64,000 nucleotides of DNA, taken from positions 7,849,123-7,913,122 of the forward strand of contig NZ_JHEG04000001.1 in assembly GCF_000760695.4 (NCBI RefSeq). The letters are read 5' to 3'. Below the pieces are notes generated by a model. It was not told where the DNA came from. It did not search any database and was given only the letters and a program-made list of their open reading frames with translations. A program made the translations under genes and the position numbers. The stretch comes from Tolypothrix bouteillei VB521301 (GTDB lineage: Bacteria > Cyanobacteriota > Cyanobacteriia > Cyanobacteriales > Nostocaceae). This document shows positions 25,291 to 34,651 of this stretch, one piece after another (the stretch's first letter is position 1; every line of letters begins with the position of its first letter).

Positions 25291-26955
25291 CTATGACTTT
25301 GATGTAGAGGTTGTAGTTTGATTGGTGAGTGTTGGAGGCGTGGCGCAAATGCTTTGCGGCTTGTCGTCAGACATCGCATCCGTTATCCAATCACGCCTCA
25401 CCCAAAGCTTTTCTAAACCACCAGTGGCTTGATAATAACGCTGATTTGGATCGGTTTGGGGATAGTCCACGCGAATATGTTCGCTGCGTGTTTCCGTGCG
25501 ATGTAAAGCGCTAAAATACGCCCATCGCGCTACAGCCGTGAGAGCAGCCGCCCGACGAGAAAATTCCACATCGCGCACGGTATTTTGTTTTGGGTTTGCT
25601 TGTACTTGCTGCCATAGCGTTTCTAATTTGGCGAGTGAATCCAAAAGCCCTTGCTCGCTACGCCAGTAATTTTTCTCTAATGGGAACATCTGGGCTTGTA
25701 CCCCCCGCACAATTGCCTCGCTATCAAATGTTTCAAAAGTGCTTGAGTGCGAGCGCAATCCGGCTTGACCTACAGGACGCACAACCCGTTCGCAAGCATG
25801 AGCGCCCAGACTCTTCGCAAAAGCAGCTGCTCCAACTCCTGCCCATTGTCCTGTAGAGATCGCCCAAGCGGCATTGGGACCACCACCGCCAGAAGCCAAA
25901 CCAGATAAAAACTCCCGTGATGCAGCATCACCAGCGGCGTAAAGTCCGGGAACCTTTGTACCGCAACTATCATTCACAATCCGAATTCCACCTGTACCAC
26001 GCACTGTACCTTCTAAAACTAGTGTTACGGGCACTCGTTCTGTATAGGGATCGATGCCAGCTTTTTTATAAGGTAGAAAAGCAATGAAATGAGACCTTTC
26101 AATCACTGCCTTGACTTCAGGTGTGGCTCGATCTAAACGGGCATAAACGGAGCCTTTTAGGAGAGCATTGGGGAGGAAGGATGGATCGCGACGACCATTG
26201 ATATAGCCACCCAGATCGATACCCGCTTCATTAGTGTAGCTAGCCCAGCCAAAAGGAACACCCCTTGTTACTGTGGCATTGAAAGCGGTCGAGATGGCAT
26301 AGTGATTGGAAGCTTCCATACTGGAAAGTTCAGCACCTGCTTCCACTGCCATCAGCAATCCATCACCTGTATTGGTATTGCAGCCCAATGCTTTGCTCAA
26401 GAATGCACAACCGCCATTTGCTAGGACTACTGCACCAGCACGAACGGTATAAGTACGATGATGCTGCCGTTGCACTCCTATTGCTCCAGCCACTGAGCCG
26501 TCCTCAGCTAATAAAAGCTCGAGAGCAGGACTTTGGTCGAGAATCTGAACGCCCACACGCAACAGGGTTTTGCGAAGTACCCGCATATATTCAGGACCGT
26601 AATAACTTTGGCGCACGGATTCCCCATTTTCTTTAGGGAAACGATAGCCCCAATCTTCCACGAGTGGCAAACTGAGCCAAGTTTTTTCAATCACCCGCTC
26701 GATCCAACGCAAGCTAGCTAGGTTGTTTCCTAAACAATAGCGCTCCGACAAAACTTTGTCCCAATTCTCGGGACAAGGAGCCATAATACCATTGCCACTA
26801 GCAGCAGCAGCACCGCTCGTACCTAAAAACCCTTTATCAACAATAATGACTTTGACACCCTGAGATGCGGCTGCCCATGCTGCCCATGCGGCGGCTGGAC
26901 CGCCACCAATTACCAGTACATCAGCGGCTAATTGTAGTTCATTTTCGCTTAGCAA
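25291..26955 (-). CDS. FAD-binding flavoprotein (fumarate reductase/APS reductase alpha-like)
   Basis: Soluble flavoprotein of 554 residues of the succinate dehydrogenase/fumarate reductase flavoprotein superfamily. The N-terminus has the dinucleotide fold ADVLVIGGGPAAAWAAWAAA with the acidic end VIIVDKG, then GTSGAAAASGNG. The later motif AGAVVLANGGCAFL and the C-terminal CGTKVPGLYAAGDAASREF, then SGLASGGGGPNAAWAI, bind FAD. The last 150 residues are helical and charged, as in APS reductase alpha. It is coupled to a two-cluster ferredoxin 13 bases downstream. The pair may oxidise or reduce a sulfur or carboxylate compound. True AprA is less likely because typical AprA motifs are not evident to me; that part is uncertain. 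Confidence 0.85.
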   Translation of the reverse strand: MLSENELQLAADVLVIGGGPAAAWAAWAAASQGVKVIIVDKGFLGTSGAAAASGNGIMAPCPENWDKVLSERYCLGNNLASLRWIERVIEKTWLSLPLVEDWGYRFPKENGESVRQSYYGPEYMRVLRKTLLRVGVQILDQSPALELLLAEDGSVAGAIGVQRQHHRTYTVRAGAVVLANGGCAFLSKALGCNTNTGDGLLMAVEAGAELSSMEASNHYAISTAFNATVTRGVPFGWASYTNEAGIDLGGYINGRRDPSFLPNALLKGSVYARLDRATPEVKAVIERSHFIAFLPYKKAGIDPYTERVPVTLVLEGTVRGTGGIRIVNDSCGTKVPGLYAAGDAASREFLSGLASGGGGPNAAWAISTGQWAGVGAAAFAKSLGAHACERVVRPVGQAGLRSHSSTFETFDSEAIVRGVQAQMFPLEKNYWRSEQGLLDSLAKLETLWQQVQANPKQNTVRDVEFSRRAAALTAVARWAYFSALHRTETRSEHIRVDYPQTDPNQRYYQATGGLEKLWVRRDWITDAMSDDKPQSICATPPTLTNQTTTSTSKS

Positions 26956-27790
26956 TTCCTTGTCCTCCTTTTTGGGCAGTCAGCTTCATACTTTGCCACT
27001 GTAAGCGGCTTCTACAGGCAAAAATCCACCTGCCTGCATTTTCCATAACCTATTAGTCAGCACCAAGTTTTGCCAGTCATTCATTAATTGGTGCTATCTT
27101 CGACAATGCGACCTCGATCGAACACTAAATTAGGTGGGAAACAGTGGAAAACTGATGAGCTACTACATATCATGTTTTACTCATCTGCTTTTTTATCTGT
27201 AAAATTGCGCTTGCTGATTTGTTTGGGACTCATGACTGCTGCTTTATTTGACTGCTCATGCAGTAGATAGAGTTTGCATAATGTGTATAAAGGGCGTATA
27301 CGGCAAATAATAGTTAATATGATACTCTAATTGTTAGTGTTTCAAACACTAAAGATAACAAATTAATCTTTTAGCCAGACTCCATATTCATGCAAGCCTT
27401 GAGAACGGGCAATAGTATGCAACATTGCAAGCGGTGACTCCGCGTTAGAGAGAATAATACAGAAGCGATCGCAAAAGCATCCCAAAGAGTGCCAATTGCC
27501 TTCAGAATTCTATTCTGAAGCTATACCAACCAAGTCCGACGATGCGGACTTCATATTAAAGTCCACTTTAAATAGACTTTGTTTGTGTAGCGGCGATTTC
27601 AATCGCGGTCATGTTTTTTCCAAATTGGGATGCTCCTGCGATCGCGGCGCTGGTTTGTAGAATCAGTCATAACGGTTTCAATGTGCTCTCTTTGTTCTCA
27701 TACCAATTCCCGCGCATCTTTGAGACAAATACGATCCCCCCAACCCCTTTTAATAAGGCAATTATTTGGTAAGAATGATATCAAGCGTAA
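26956..27790. other. Intergenic region, 835 bases, mostly repeats
   Basis: No supported gene. 27475-27641 is another copy of the dispersed palindromic family (GAATTCTATTCTGAAGC, then AAGTCCGACGATGCGGACTT, then TTTGTTTGTGTAGCGGCG, ending GGGATGCTCC). 27740-27762 has the CGATCCCCCCAACCCC repeat, related to 21405-21430. Confidence 0.6.
27475..27641. repeat. Interspersed repeat copy
   Basis: Same module order as 1-160 in part, but with the parts rearranged (EcoRI-like palindrome first, GC palindrome next, then the TTTGTTTGTGTAG core and TTTTTTCCAAATTGGGATG end). Non-coding. Confidence 0.7.
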
Positions 27791-28585
27791 CTATTGTCCA
27801 AGCTCTTTCATATTATTCATCACTTCTTGATACAATTGCTGATTGTCTTGTTTTTCAAAAATTTTGGCTGCTCGTTGCAAATCAGCCATAGCACCCTCTT
27901 TGTCTCCTAATGCAGCCCGAGCATTACCCCGATTATTGTATGCTGCAGCAAAGTTGGGGGATAGACGAATGGCTTCGTCGTAATCTGCAATTGCTCCCTC
28001 TCTATCTCCTAAAATGGTGCGGGCGTTCCCTCTATTATTATATGCGACGGCGTATTTGGGATTGAGGCGAATCGCTTCACTGTAATCGTCTACGGCTGCA
28101 TTTCTATCTCCAGTCGCTGCTCTAGCATTTCCTCGATTATTGTATGCTTCAGCATAATTAGGATTAATGCGAATCGCTTGATTGTAATCTGCGATCGCAT
28201 CTCGTGTTGCTCCCTCTGCTATATAAACATTCCCCCTATTATTATAAGCTTGAGTATCATTAGAATTTATTTGCAGGGCTTGATTGTAGTCTGCGATCGC
28301 TTGCTGTCTGTTTCCTAACTTAAAGTAGGCTAACCCTCGCTTATTGTAAGCTTCTCCATAATCGGGATTAAGACCGAGCGCTTTATTGTATGCAGCGATC
28401 GCGCCTTGAGAGTCTCCTTTTGTTTGCCTGTACTGACCCTGAATATAAAAGTCTCTAGCACTAGATGGTCTAGCTACCGAACGCAAGACAGGACGAGATT
28501 GAATATCTGTTACAAATACTTCTTTAGTATTGTTACAACCCACGATTGCCAAAAACACAAATACAGCCAGCAACAGATTTTTCAT
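27791..28585 (-). CDS. TPR-repeat lipoprotein
   Basis: Secreted lipoprotein of 264 residues. MKNLLLAVFVFLAIVGCNN is a lipoprotein signal with the lipobox IVGC (Cys17). From about residue 45 on, six 34-residue tetratricopeptide repeats follow with the Nostoc-type consensus GDxxGAIADYNxAIRLNPNxAxAYNNRGNA. They form a superhelical protein-binding scaffold. It should sit on the periplasmic side of a membrane. It lies 17 bases after the RNase D-like gene on the same strand, probably as one transcript. Partner proteins are unknown. The repeats are highly similar at DNA level, so copy number may vary between strains. Confidence 0.88.
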   Translation of the reverse strand: MKNLLLAVFVFLAIVGCNNTKEVFVTDIQSRPVLRSVARPSSARDFYIQGQYRQTKGDSQGAIAAYNKALGLNPDYGEAYNKRGLAYFKLGNRQQAIADYNQALQINSNDTQAYNNRGNVYIAEGATRDAIADYNQAIRINPNYAEAYNNRGNARAATGDRNAAVDDYSEAIRLNPKYAVAYNNRGNARTILGDREGAIADYDEAIRLSPNFAAAYNNRGNARAALGDKEGAMADLQRAAKIFEKQDNQQLYQEVMNNMKELGQ

Positions 28586-28602
28586 TCTTCATCCTTTATA
28601 CT

Positions 28603-29529
28603 TTATTCTTCATCCTGTCCTGCATCACTTTCTTGATTTTTCGATGTTAGTTGCCAGTAAGTTTTTTTCTCAACGTCTACTGACAGTTGTTCTAAATTTT
28701 CTCCTAAATCTTTTTGTAATTTTTGAGTCAATGCAATCGGAAAATCAAAATCAAGAGATTGATTTTGTACCAACTGTACCAGTTCCATAAACGCAACTTT
28801 TACAGATGTGCGTTCGTAAGAAGACAGTTTTAAATATGGTGTCTCAGATACATTTTGCAATTGCATGGCTTTTTTGATGCGCTCCCGCAAATGCTCGTAC
28901 TCTGAATTGAGCACCTTCCACTGTTCCTCAATCTGCGCGTATCTTGCATTTAGGGCTGTTATGTCTTCCGCAGCAGGTTCTGGATTAATTTCTTTATTTA
29001 ATTCTATCAAATTTAAATGGACTTGAGCAAGATAAATACAGTCTAAGTAAGCATACTCTATTTGGTCTTCAGTTAAGGGTCGCCGTCCCCAATCACTTTT
29101 CTGTTCTTGCTTTTCTATATTCTGGAAATCACAAAGTTCTTCAGCTAACGTTTTCAATTGATAGTTAGGAACTGGTAAAGCATAATAAGGAATTTTTTTT
29201 GCCAATTCTAAAGTACAAGTAATATTTTTTGCTTTCTTTCCACCTAAAAATTTTAAATCGTAGCTGGCATTATGAAAAACTTTTTCAATTTTGGAATTAA
29301 CCATAATTTTGTCAATAAACTCAGCGACAGTGTGGGGCTGGTTGAGAACATCCAAAATAAAAGTGCGTTCCCCGCTCAAATCTGCTGGCTCATCCAAGAC
29401 TTGAATCAGCGATAATCTCGGATTGCGAGTGTTGTACTCAGCAACTTCGGTATCAATCCATAAAGTACTGGCTTTTGTATATTCAGCAATCAGAGAACGA
29501 ATCGTACTTTCTGAAGTCAGGTATGGCAT
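28603..29529 (-). CDS. rnd: Ribonuclease D-like 3'-5' exonuclease
   Basis: DEDD-family exonuclease (308 residues from this start). Motifs: Exo I WIDTEVAEY (D and E), Exo II VFHNASYDLKFLGG (D), Exo III YAYLDCIYLAQVH (Y-x3-D). In the RNase D family this domain trims the 3' ends of tRNAs and small RNAs with two metal ions. The C-terminal 120 residues are helical and charged (YAQIEEQWKVLNSEYEHLR) rather than a clear HRDC domain, so it may be a cyanobacterial variant. The start at 29529 (MPYLTSES) has AAGGAAAA upstream, while the longer frame adds 20 unconserved residues. It is upstream of the TPR lipoprotein. Confidence 0.88.
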   Translation of the reverse strand: MPYLTSESTIRSLIAEYTKASTLWIDTEVAEYNTRNPRLSLIQVLDEPADLSGERTFILDVLNQPHTVAEFIDKIMVNSKIEKVFHNASYDLKFLGGKKAKNITCTLELAKKIPYYALPVPNYQLKTLAEELCDFQNIEKQEQKSDWGRRPLTEDQIEYAYLDCIYLAQVHLNLIELNKEINPEPAAEDITALNARYAQIEEQWKVLNSEYEHLRERIKKAMQLQNVSETPYLKLSSYERTSVKVAFMELVQLVQNQSLDFDFPIALTQKLQKDLGENLEQLSVDVEKKTYWQLTSKNQESDAGQDEE

Positions 29530-29771
29530 TTGTGATTTTTCCTTGTGATGGCCAACAGTAAATTCTGTTATAACTTTCCAAGGTACCATTTTCAGCCCCG
29601 TGTAAGAAAATACAAAACTTGAGCTATGAGGTATATTGCAGATACTGACTTTCTAAATCTCACCCTTGATTGATAGAGTATTTATTTCCCAGGCTGGATT
29701 TCTTCAGTCTCAGACTCAAGTCATTTTATTTGTGTACACATATGTTTTAAATCTACTTCTAATAATTAACT

Positions 29772-31484
29772 ATGCGCTACTTTGTCTTAGCCACTGACTA
29801 TGATGGTACGCTAGCAACTGACGGTCGCGTAAGCGATGAAACTATAGCAGCTTTAAAACGCCTGCGCCTTTCTGGTAGAAAATTGATATTAGTGACAGGT
29901 CGCGAACTAGAAGATTTGCAGCGTGCATTTCCAGAATTGGATTTATTTGATTGGGTGGTGGTAGAAAATGGCGCTTTGTTGTACTCTCCTGCTTCCCGTC
30001 AGGAGAAACCATTAGGCTCAAAACCGCCCGAAGAGTTTATCAAAGCATTACGCGATCGCAAAGTAGATCCTTTGTCAGTTGGTCGAGTCATTGTTGCCAC
30101 TTGGCATCCCAACGAAACAACAGTACTGCAAACAATTCGGGAGTTGGGTTTGGAATTGCAAGTCATTTTTAATAAAGGTGCAGTTATGATACTGCCTTCC
30201 GGTATCAACAAAGCAGTAGGATTGACTGCTGCTTTAGATGAAATGAAGTTATCACCGCATAATGTTGTAGCTGTAGGTGATGCTGAAAATGACCATGCTT
30301 TCTTAGAATTGTGTCAGTGTTCTGTCGCTGTTGCAAACGCTTTACCGGTGGTAAAAGAACGAGTAGATTTTGTCACTGAAAACAGTCGCGGTGCTGGTGT
30401 TGTCGAACTGATCGATCGATTGCTGGCTTCAGATTTGACTGAGATAAACATCCAAAGGGAACAACACAATATTTTATTGGGTACGAGAGAAGATGATTCT
30501 CTCGTAAATATCCAGGCTTACGGCTCAAATCTTTTACTAACTGGTACTTCTGGTGGTGGTAAATCGACTTTGGCAACGGCTGTACTGGAGCGCATTGCAG
30601 AGCAAAATTATCAATTCTGTATCATCGATCCTGAAGGCGATTACGAAAACTTTGAAGATGCAGTTATTTTAGGTGATACTAACAGAGCGCCAAGGATACA
30701 AGAAATTTTAGATTTACTAGAGCAACCGCACCAAAATGTGATTGTTAACTTACTGGGCGTTGCTTTAGCAGATCGTCCCGCCTTTTTTGCCGAATTTTTA
30801 CCCCAATTGCAGGAATTAAGAGCGCGTACCGGTCGTCCTCATTGGATAGTGGTAGATGAAGCCCATCACCTCATGCCTGCTTCTTGGAATCCTGCTTCCC
30901 TAACACTACCCCAAAAGCTTGATTGCATGATGTTTATTACCGTCCATCCCGACCAAGTTGCCCCCGCAGCACTATCTTTGGTAGATGCTATCATTACTGT
31001 AGGTTTGTCACCAGAGAAAAATATTGAGCAATTCTGTTCTGTTGTGGGTCATTGTCCCCCACAACTGGCTCCTCAAAAACTCGAACCAGGAGAGGCGATG
31101 GTATGGTTCCGCGAATCTGAGACCGAACCATTCCGCTTCCGCATCACTCCCGGAAATACAGAACGCCGCCGTCATGTACGCAAGTATGCTCAAGGACAAT
31201 TGGGAGAAGATAAAAGCTTTTACTTTGTAGGACCATTGGGCAAACTCAATCTCCGCGCTCAAAACTTAATTTTGTTTACCCAAATTGCTGAAGGCGTTGA
31301 TGACGAAACCTGGTTGTACCATCTCAAGCAGGGAGACTATTCCCGTTGGTTCCAAGAAGCTATTAAGGATGATTCTTTAGCGGAGGAAGCTGAGAAGATA
31401 GAGAAAACTGCTAACGGTTCAGCCAGAGAAAGCCGTGCGGCTATTAAAGCTGCTATTGAACAGCGTTATACTCTACCAGCTTAA
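29772..31484 (+). CDS. HAD-IIB phosphatase fused to a HerA-like ATPase
   Basis: Two enzyme domains in one chain of 570 residues. Residues 1-225 form a HAD-IIB (Cof-like) phosphatase: D8-YDGTL (motif I), LVTGRELEDL (II), the conserved Lys region near INKAVGL (III) and VAVGDAENDHAFL (IV). Residues 235-500 form a DUF87/HerA-type P-loop ATPase: Walker A TGTSGGGKST near 257-266 and Walker B WIVVDEAHHLMP near 355. The acidic C-terminal tail is helical. The two catalytic sites appear intact. Function is not assigned: a sugar-phosphate or nucleotide phosphatase joined to a DNA- or protein-translocating ATPase is unusual but, as far as I recall, recurrent in cyanobacteria. It is a single gene with a weak hairpin after it. 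Confidence 0.85.
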   Translation: MRYFVLATDYDGTLATDGRVSDETIAALKRLRLSGRKLILVTGRELEDLQRAFPELDLFDWVVVENGALLYSPASRQEKPLGSKPPEEFIKALRDRKVDPLSVGRVIVATWHPNETTVLQTIRELGLELQVIFNKGAVMILPSGINKAVGLTAALDEMKLSPHNVVAVGDAENDHAFLELCQCSVAVANALPVVKERVDFVTENSRGAGVVELIDRLLASDLTEINIQREQHNILLGTREDDSLVNIQAYGSNLLLTGTSGGGKSTLATAVLERIAEQNYQFCIIDPEGDYENFEDAVILGDTNRAPRIQEILDLLEQPHQNVIVNLLGVALADRPAFFAEFLPQLQELRARTGRPHWIVVDEAHHLMPASWNPASLTLPQKLDCMMFITVHPDQVAPAALSLVDAIITVGLSPEKNIEQFCSVVGHCPPQLAPQKLEPGEAMVWFRESETEPFRFRITPGNTERRRHVRKYAQGQLGEDKSFYFVGPLGKLNLRAQNLILFTQIAEGVDDETWLYHLKQGDYSRWFQEAIKDDSLAEEAEKIEKTANGSARESRAAIKAAIEQRYTLPA

Positions 31485-31509
31485 AAAACCACCTACCACT
31501 GCCGCGATC

Positions 31510-31530
31510 GTCCGTATCATCCTTACGGAC
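31510..31530 (+). terminator. Weak hairpin after the HAD-ATPase gene
   Basis: 7-bp stem GTCCGTA / TACGGAC with a 7-base loop, 26 bases after the stop codon. No T-run. Confidence 0.35.
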
Positions 31531-31658
31531 TTCGCCAGTATCATAACTTTTCACAATCCCCTCCTAATTAGCTTTGATATGTCTGCCAGATCCAAAACTT
31601 AACTAAGATGGCAACAGAAAACATCTGGCATAAGAGTTATGCACAAAGACTGAAATAA

Positions 31659-34241
31659 TTATAAATTTCCGGATAATGCCAAGTCAGTTAATTGCATGAT
31701 TTTTTCAAAGTAGAAATTGTGAGCTAAATCAGTTAAAGCAGATGCTAAGAGAGCATATTCAGCAGGAATCTGCTCTATAAATTTAAGAATTAACTCATCA
31801 CTACATTGTGCTGCTGCATGGTTTAATTCTCTTAACCATTCAGGGGACATCTGACATAATTCCAGAAAAAAATCCTCAGATACATAATTATTTACATCCT
31901 CTACAGAGCTATTTTCTTCTTCATAAAGGTATTGCAGACCCAAATATTGCTTTAATTTTTCTAGTAAAAATTCTTCTCGAAACGGCTTTTTAATAAAATC
32001 ATTACAGCCTGCTTGAATCATAAACGTACTTTGTTCTTCAAAGGCACTAGCCGTGAGGGCGATGATAATAGTTGGGAATTGACGATTGCGGTTCGGGGTT
32101 TGAGAGTGACTCATTCCAAGTGTCTTTTCCCTTGCCTTAATCTGTCTTGTTGCTTCATAACCATCCATGACTGGCATTCGCATATCCATAAAAATGATCT
32201 GTGGGTGCCAAGATTCCCACTCCAAAATAGCTTGTGTTCCATTGTTTGCTTCGCGGACTTTAAATCCGATCGCTGACAGTAATTTCACTAACAATAAACG
32301 ACTGTCGCTTGCATCATCTACCACTAAGATACGGTACTCCGGTTGATTGGGTGCCAAACCGATGACTCGCTTCGGTACTGGGCTAATGATATTTTCGCTT
32401 TGACAAGTTAATTCAATAGGGATGTGAAAAGCAAAGGTACTACCCTCGCCTAAAGTACTGCGAACGCCAATCTCACCACCCATAAGATGCAGGTATTTAC
32501 GGCAAATAGCTAATCCCAGCCCCGTTCCTTGTTGTGATTCTCTACCGGTTTCTGTTTGCCCAAATGGTTCAAACAGCAAATCCATTTCATGAGGTGCAAT
32601 TCCAAGCCCAGTGTCTTGAACCTCAAAGATGAGGGATTGGGAGGTTTCTTTCCCAGATCCCAAGCCCCAGATCCCAGCCTCCAATCTTGCACGCAATGTC
32701 ACGCGCCCACTGTTAGTAAACTTGATGGCATTACCTAAGAGGTTGAGCAAAACTTGACGCAGCTTACTGGCATCGGTTTTTACGTTTTGGGGAAGGTTTG
32801 CATCTAACTCAAACACCAGTTCTAAACCTTTTGAAACTGCACGTAAATGCAGCATTTGTTGCAAGTTATTCAAGAGGTGATATAGATCGAAAGAGTTGAT
32901 GTTGAGGGTTGTCCTACCTGCTTCAATTTTAGACATTTCCAAAATGTCATTGATTAAGCTAAGTAGGTGTTCTCCCGCACGATTAATGATTTCTAGATTC
33001 TGCTGAGTTTCTCGGGATAATTTGCGATCGCGACTCATCAATTGGGTAAAGCCAAGAATAGCATTGAGTGGCGTCCGCAGCTCGTGACTCATGTTTGCTA
33101 GAAATTCACTTTTGGCATGATTGGCAGCATCAGCAGCAATAACAGCCTGTTGCAATGCTGTTGACTGTTCTTGAGTTTTTGCCAGGAGTTCTACTTGCTG
33201 TAGTGCAACTCCCAACTGATTGCCTATTTGCACAACAATATTAATTTCTCCTGTTTTCCAGTTTCGAGTATTGGAATTTTGATAACTTGCAAGCAGTCCC
33301 CAAAGTTGCTGACCGCAAAATATGGGAACGGTAATATAAGCTTTGGCTTGAAAGCGTTCCAAAAGATTAATATAACAAGAGTCAAAATCGGCTTTGTAAA
33401 TATCGGGAACACACAAGAAACTCGTACCCTGGTTGTATACGCCGCCTTGAGTTTCTTGCATATAAGTATCTAAAACTTGATTATCTTGACTGTTAAATAG
33501 TTGAATGATGCAACGTTCGTTTTCTAAAGCATTTTTAGTCAGATCGGGGTTACTTTGATTTGCTTCAATGATAGACGCCCAGCTTTTGCCTACAGACTCC
33601 GCGATGAACTCTCCACTCCAATCTGGATTAAAACGGTACACAACAACGCGATCGCAATTAAGGACTTGTCGCAATTCTTGTGTTGTGGCAGCAAAAATTG
33701 TTTTTAAATCTAACGATTGCCGCATACTTTGAATCACGTGGGATATGGCTCGTTCCCTTTCTGCACTTTCCCTTAATTCAATTTCTGCAAACTCGCGAGA
33801 TTTAATTTCATTTTGTAGTTGGAGATTTTGCTCTTTTAGTTGTTTTTGCCATTTTTGAGTCTTGAGTTGATTTTCTATACGCAATAAAATCTCTTCTTCA
33901 GTAGTCGGTTGCGTAATATAATCAAAAATACCCAATCTCAAATATTTTAATTTTTCATGAATATTATTTATAAAGTTAATAAAAATTATTGGTATATTTT
34001 CAGTTCTCTCATTTGATTTTAAATGGTGGCAAATTGTATATGTTTCTGTTTCTCGAAGTGTAACATTTAACACAATTATATCGGGTACTTCCAGAAGAAC
34101 GCGAGGGAGTATCTCTTCTGGTTGAAAATTACTTCTTTGAACACTGTAACCTTTATGGATAAGGATGTTAAATAGCTCCTGTAGCTGTTCTGGTCGATCG
34201 TCAAAAAATAAGATTTTTGTTTCCCGGACATCCTTTTCCAT
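31659..34241 (-). CDS. Hybrid histidine kinase with degenerate N-terminal receiver (REC-GAF-HisKA-HATPase-REC)
   Basis: Cytoplasmic kinase of 860 residues. The N-terminal receiver (about 8-125) keeps the acidic pair FFDDRP (D14, D15), but the phospho-acceptor position is N59 in IIVLNVTLRE, so it probably cannot be phosphorylated. A phytochrome-type GAF domain follows (about 165-335; VVVYRFNPDWSGEFIAESVG), but I see no typical bilin-attachment Cys-His pair. HisKA has H386 in NMSHELRTPLNAILGF. The ATPase has QVLLNLLGNAIKFT, DTGLGIA and GTGLGLAI. The C-terminal receiver is normal (FMDMRMPVMDGYEAT). The last about 70 residues are helical. It is downstream of a tiny membrane protein gene on the same strand. 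Confidence 0.92.
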   Translation of the reverse strand: MEKDVRETKILFFDDRPEQLQELFNILIHKGYSVQRSNFQPEEILPRVLLEVPDIIVLNVTLRETETYTICHHLKSNERTENIPIIFINFINNIHEKLKYLRLGIFDYITQPTTEEEILLRIENQLKTQKWQKQLKEQNLQLQNEIKSREFAEIELRESAERERAISHVIQSMRQSLDLKTIFAATTQELRQVLNCDRVVVYRFNPDWSGEFIAESVGKSWASIIEANQSNPDLTKNALENERCIIQLFNSQDNQVLDTYMQETQGGVYNQGTSFLCVPDIYKADFDSCYINLLERFQAKAYITVPIFCGQQLWGLLASYQNSNTRNWKTGEINIVVQIGNQLGVALQQVELLAKTQEQSTALQQAVIAADAANHAKSEFLANMSHELRTPLNAILGFTQLMSRDRKLSRETQQNLEIINRAGEHLLSLINDILEMSKIEAGRTTLNINSFDLYHLLNNLQQMLHLRAVSKGLELVFELDANLPQNVKTDASKLRQVLLNLLGNAIKFTNSGRVTLRARLEAGIWGLGSGKETSQSLIFEVQDTGLGIAPHEMDLLFEPFGQTETGRESQQGTGLGLAICRKYLHLMGGEIGVRSTLGEGSTFAFHIPIELTCQSENIISPVPKRVIGLAPNQPEYRILVVDDASDSRLLLVKLLSAIGFKVREANNGTQAILEWESWHPQIIFMDMRMPVMDGYEATRQIKAREKTLGMSHSQTPNRNRQFPTIIIALTASAFEEQSTFMIQAGCNDFIKKPFREEFLLEKLKQYLGLQYLYEEENSSVEDVNNYVSEDFFLELCQMSPEWLRELNHAAAQCSDELILKFIEQIPAEYALLASALTDLAHNFYFEKIMQLTDLALSGNL

Positions 34242-34285
34242 AAAATTAAGTTTTTCCTTTTCCTGAGGTGATTAAAACAATCAAA

Positions 34286-34480
34286 TTAGAATCGCCACCA
34301 AGTCTTCTGCACGTAACTTAGGACACCCATAGCTACTGCTGCTAGAAGCAACAGCCAAATAACCCCTCCAGGAAGAAAAGTGATCGCACCAAAACCTCTC
34401 AAAACCCAGACAGCGATCGCAACACCAAGAAAAATACCTAGAGATTGGTTTAACCTGCGATTTAACTTAGAAGAATTCAT
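34286..34480 (-). CDS. Small two-helix membrane protein
   Basis: Protein of 64 residues from the ATG at 34480, preceded by GGAGCACTAGAA (ribosome-binding site). A longer frame to 34651 adds 57 polar residues with no start signal of note. Two hydrophobic helices (SLGIFLGVAIAVWVLRGFGA and GGVIWLLLLAAVAMGVLSYV) are separated by a short FLPGG turn. The end KTWWRF is basic and aromatic. I do not recognise the family. It lies 44 bases before the hybrid kinase gene on the same strand, so it could be co-transcribed; whether it links the kinase to the membrane is unknown. Confidence 0.55.
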   Translation of the reverse strand: MNSSKLNRRLNQSLGIFLGVAIAVWVLRGFGAITFLPGGVIWLLLLAAVAMGVLSYVQKTWWRF

Positions 34481-34651
34481 TTCTAGTGCTCCAACATCAA
34501 AAGTTTGTTGTAAGTTAGCTTTTTTTATTTTATCTTGACAAGATTTTACAAATCCTGAAAGACTCATAAATTGTATGGGGTCGGCTATAGACGCATTATT
34601 TTCTGCTATTGAAGATTTAAAAGGAATTTTCAGTATTTCTACTGAATGCAA

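Noticed and set aside
25291..26955. Assigning the flavoprotein as AprA or as NadB
   Set aside because: The superfamily is clear, but I cannot verify diagnostic active-site residues by eye, so I kept the general name.
27088..27270. 60-residue frame with a hydrophobic centre
   Set aside because: No ribosome-binding site, no family, in a region of repeats and A+T-rich sequence. Not enough support.
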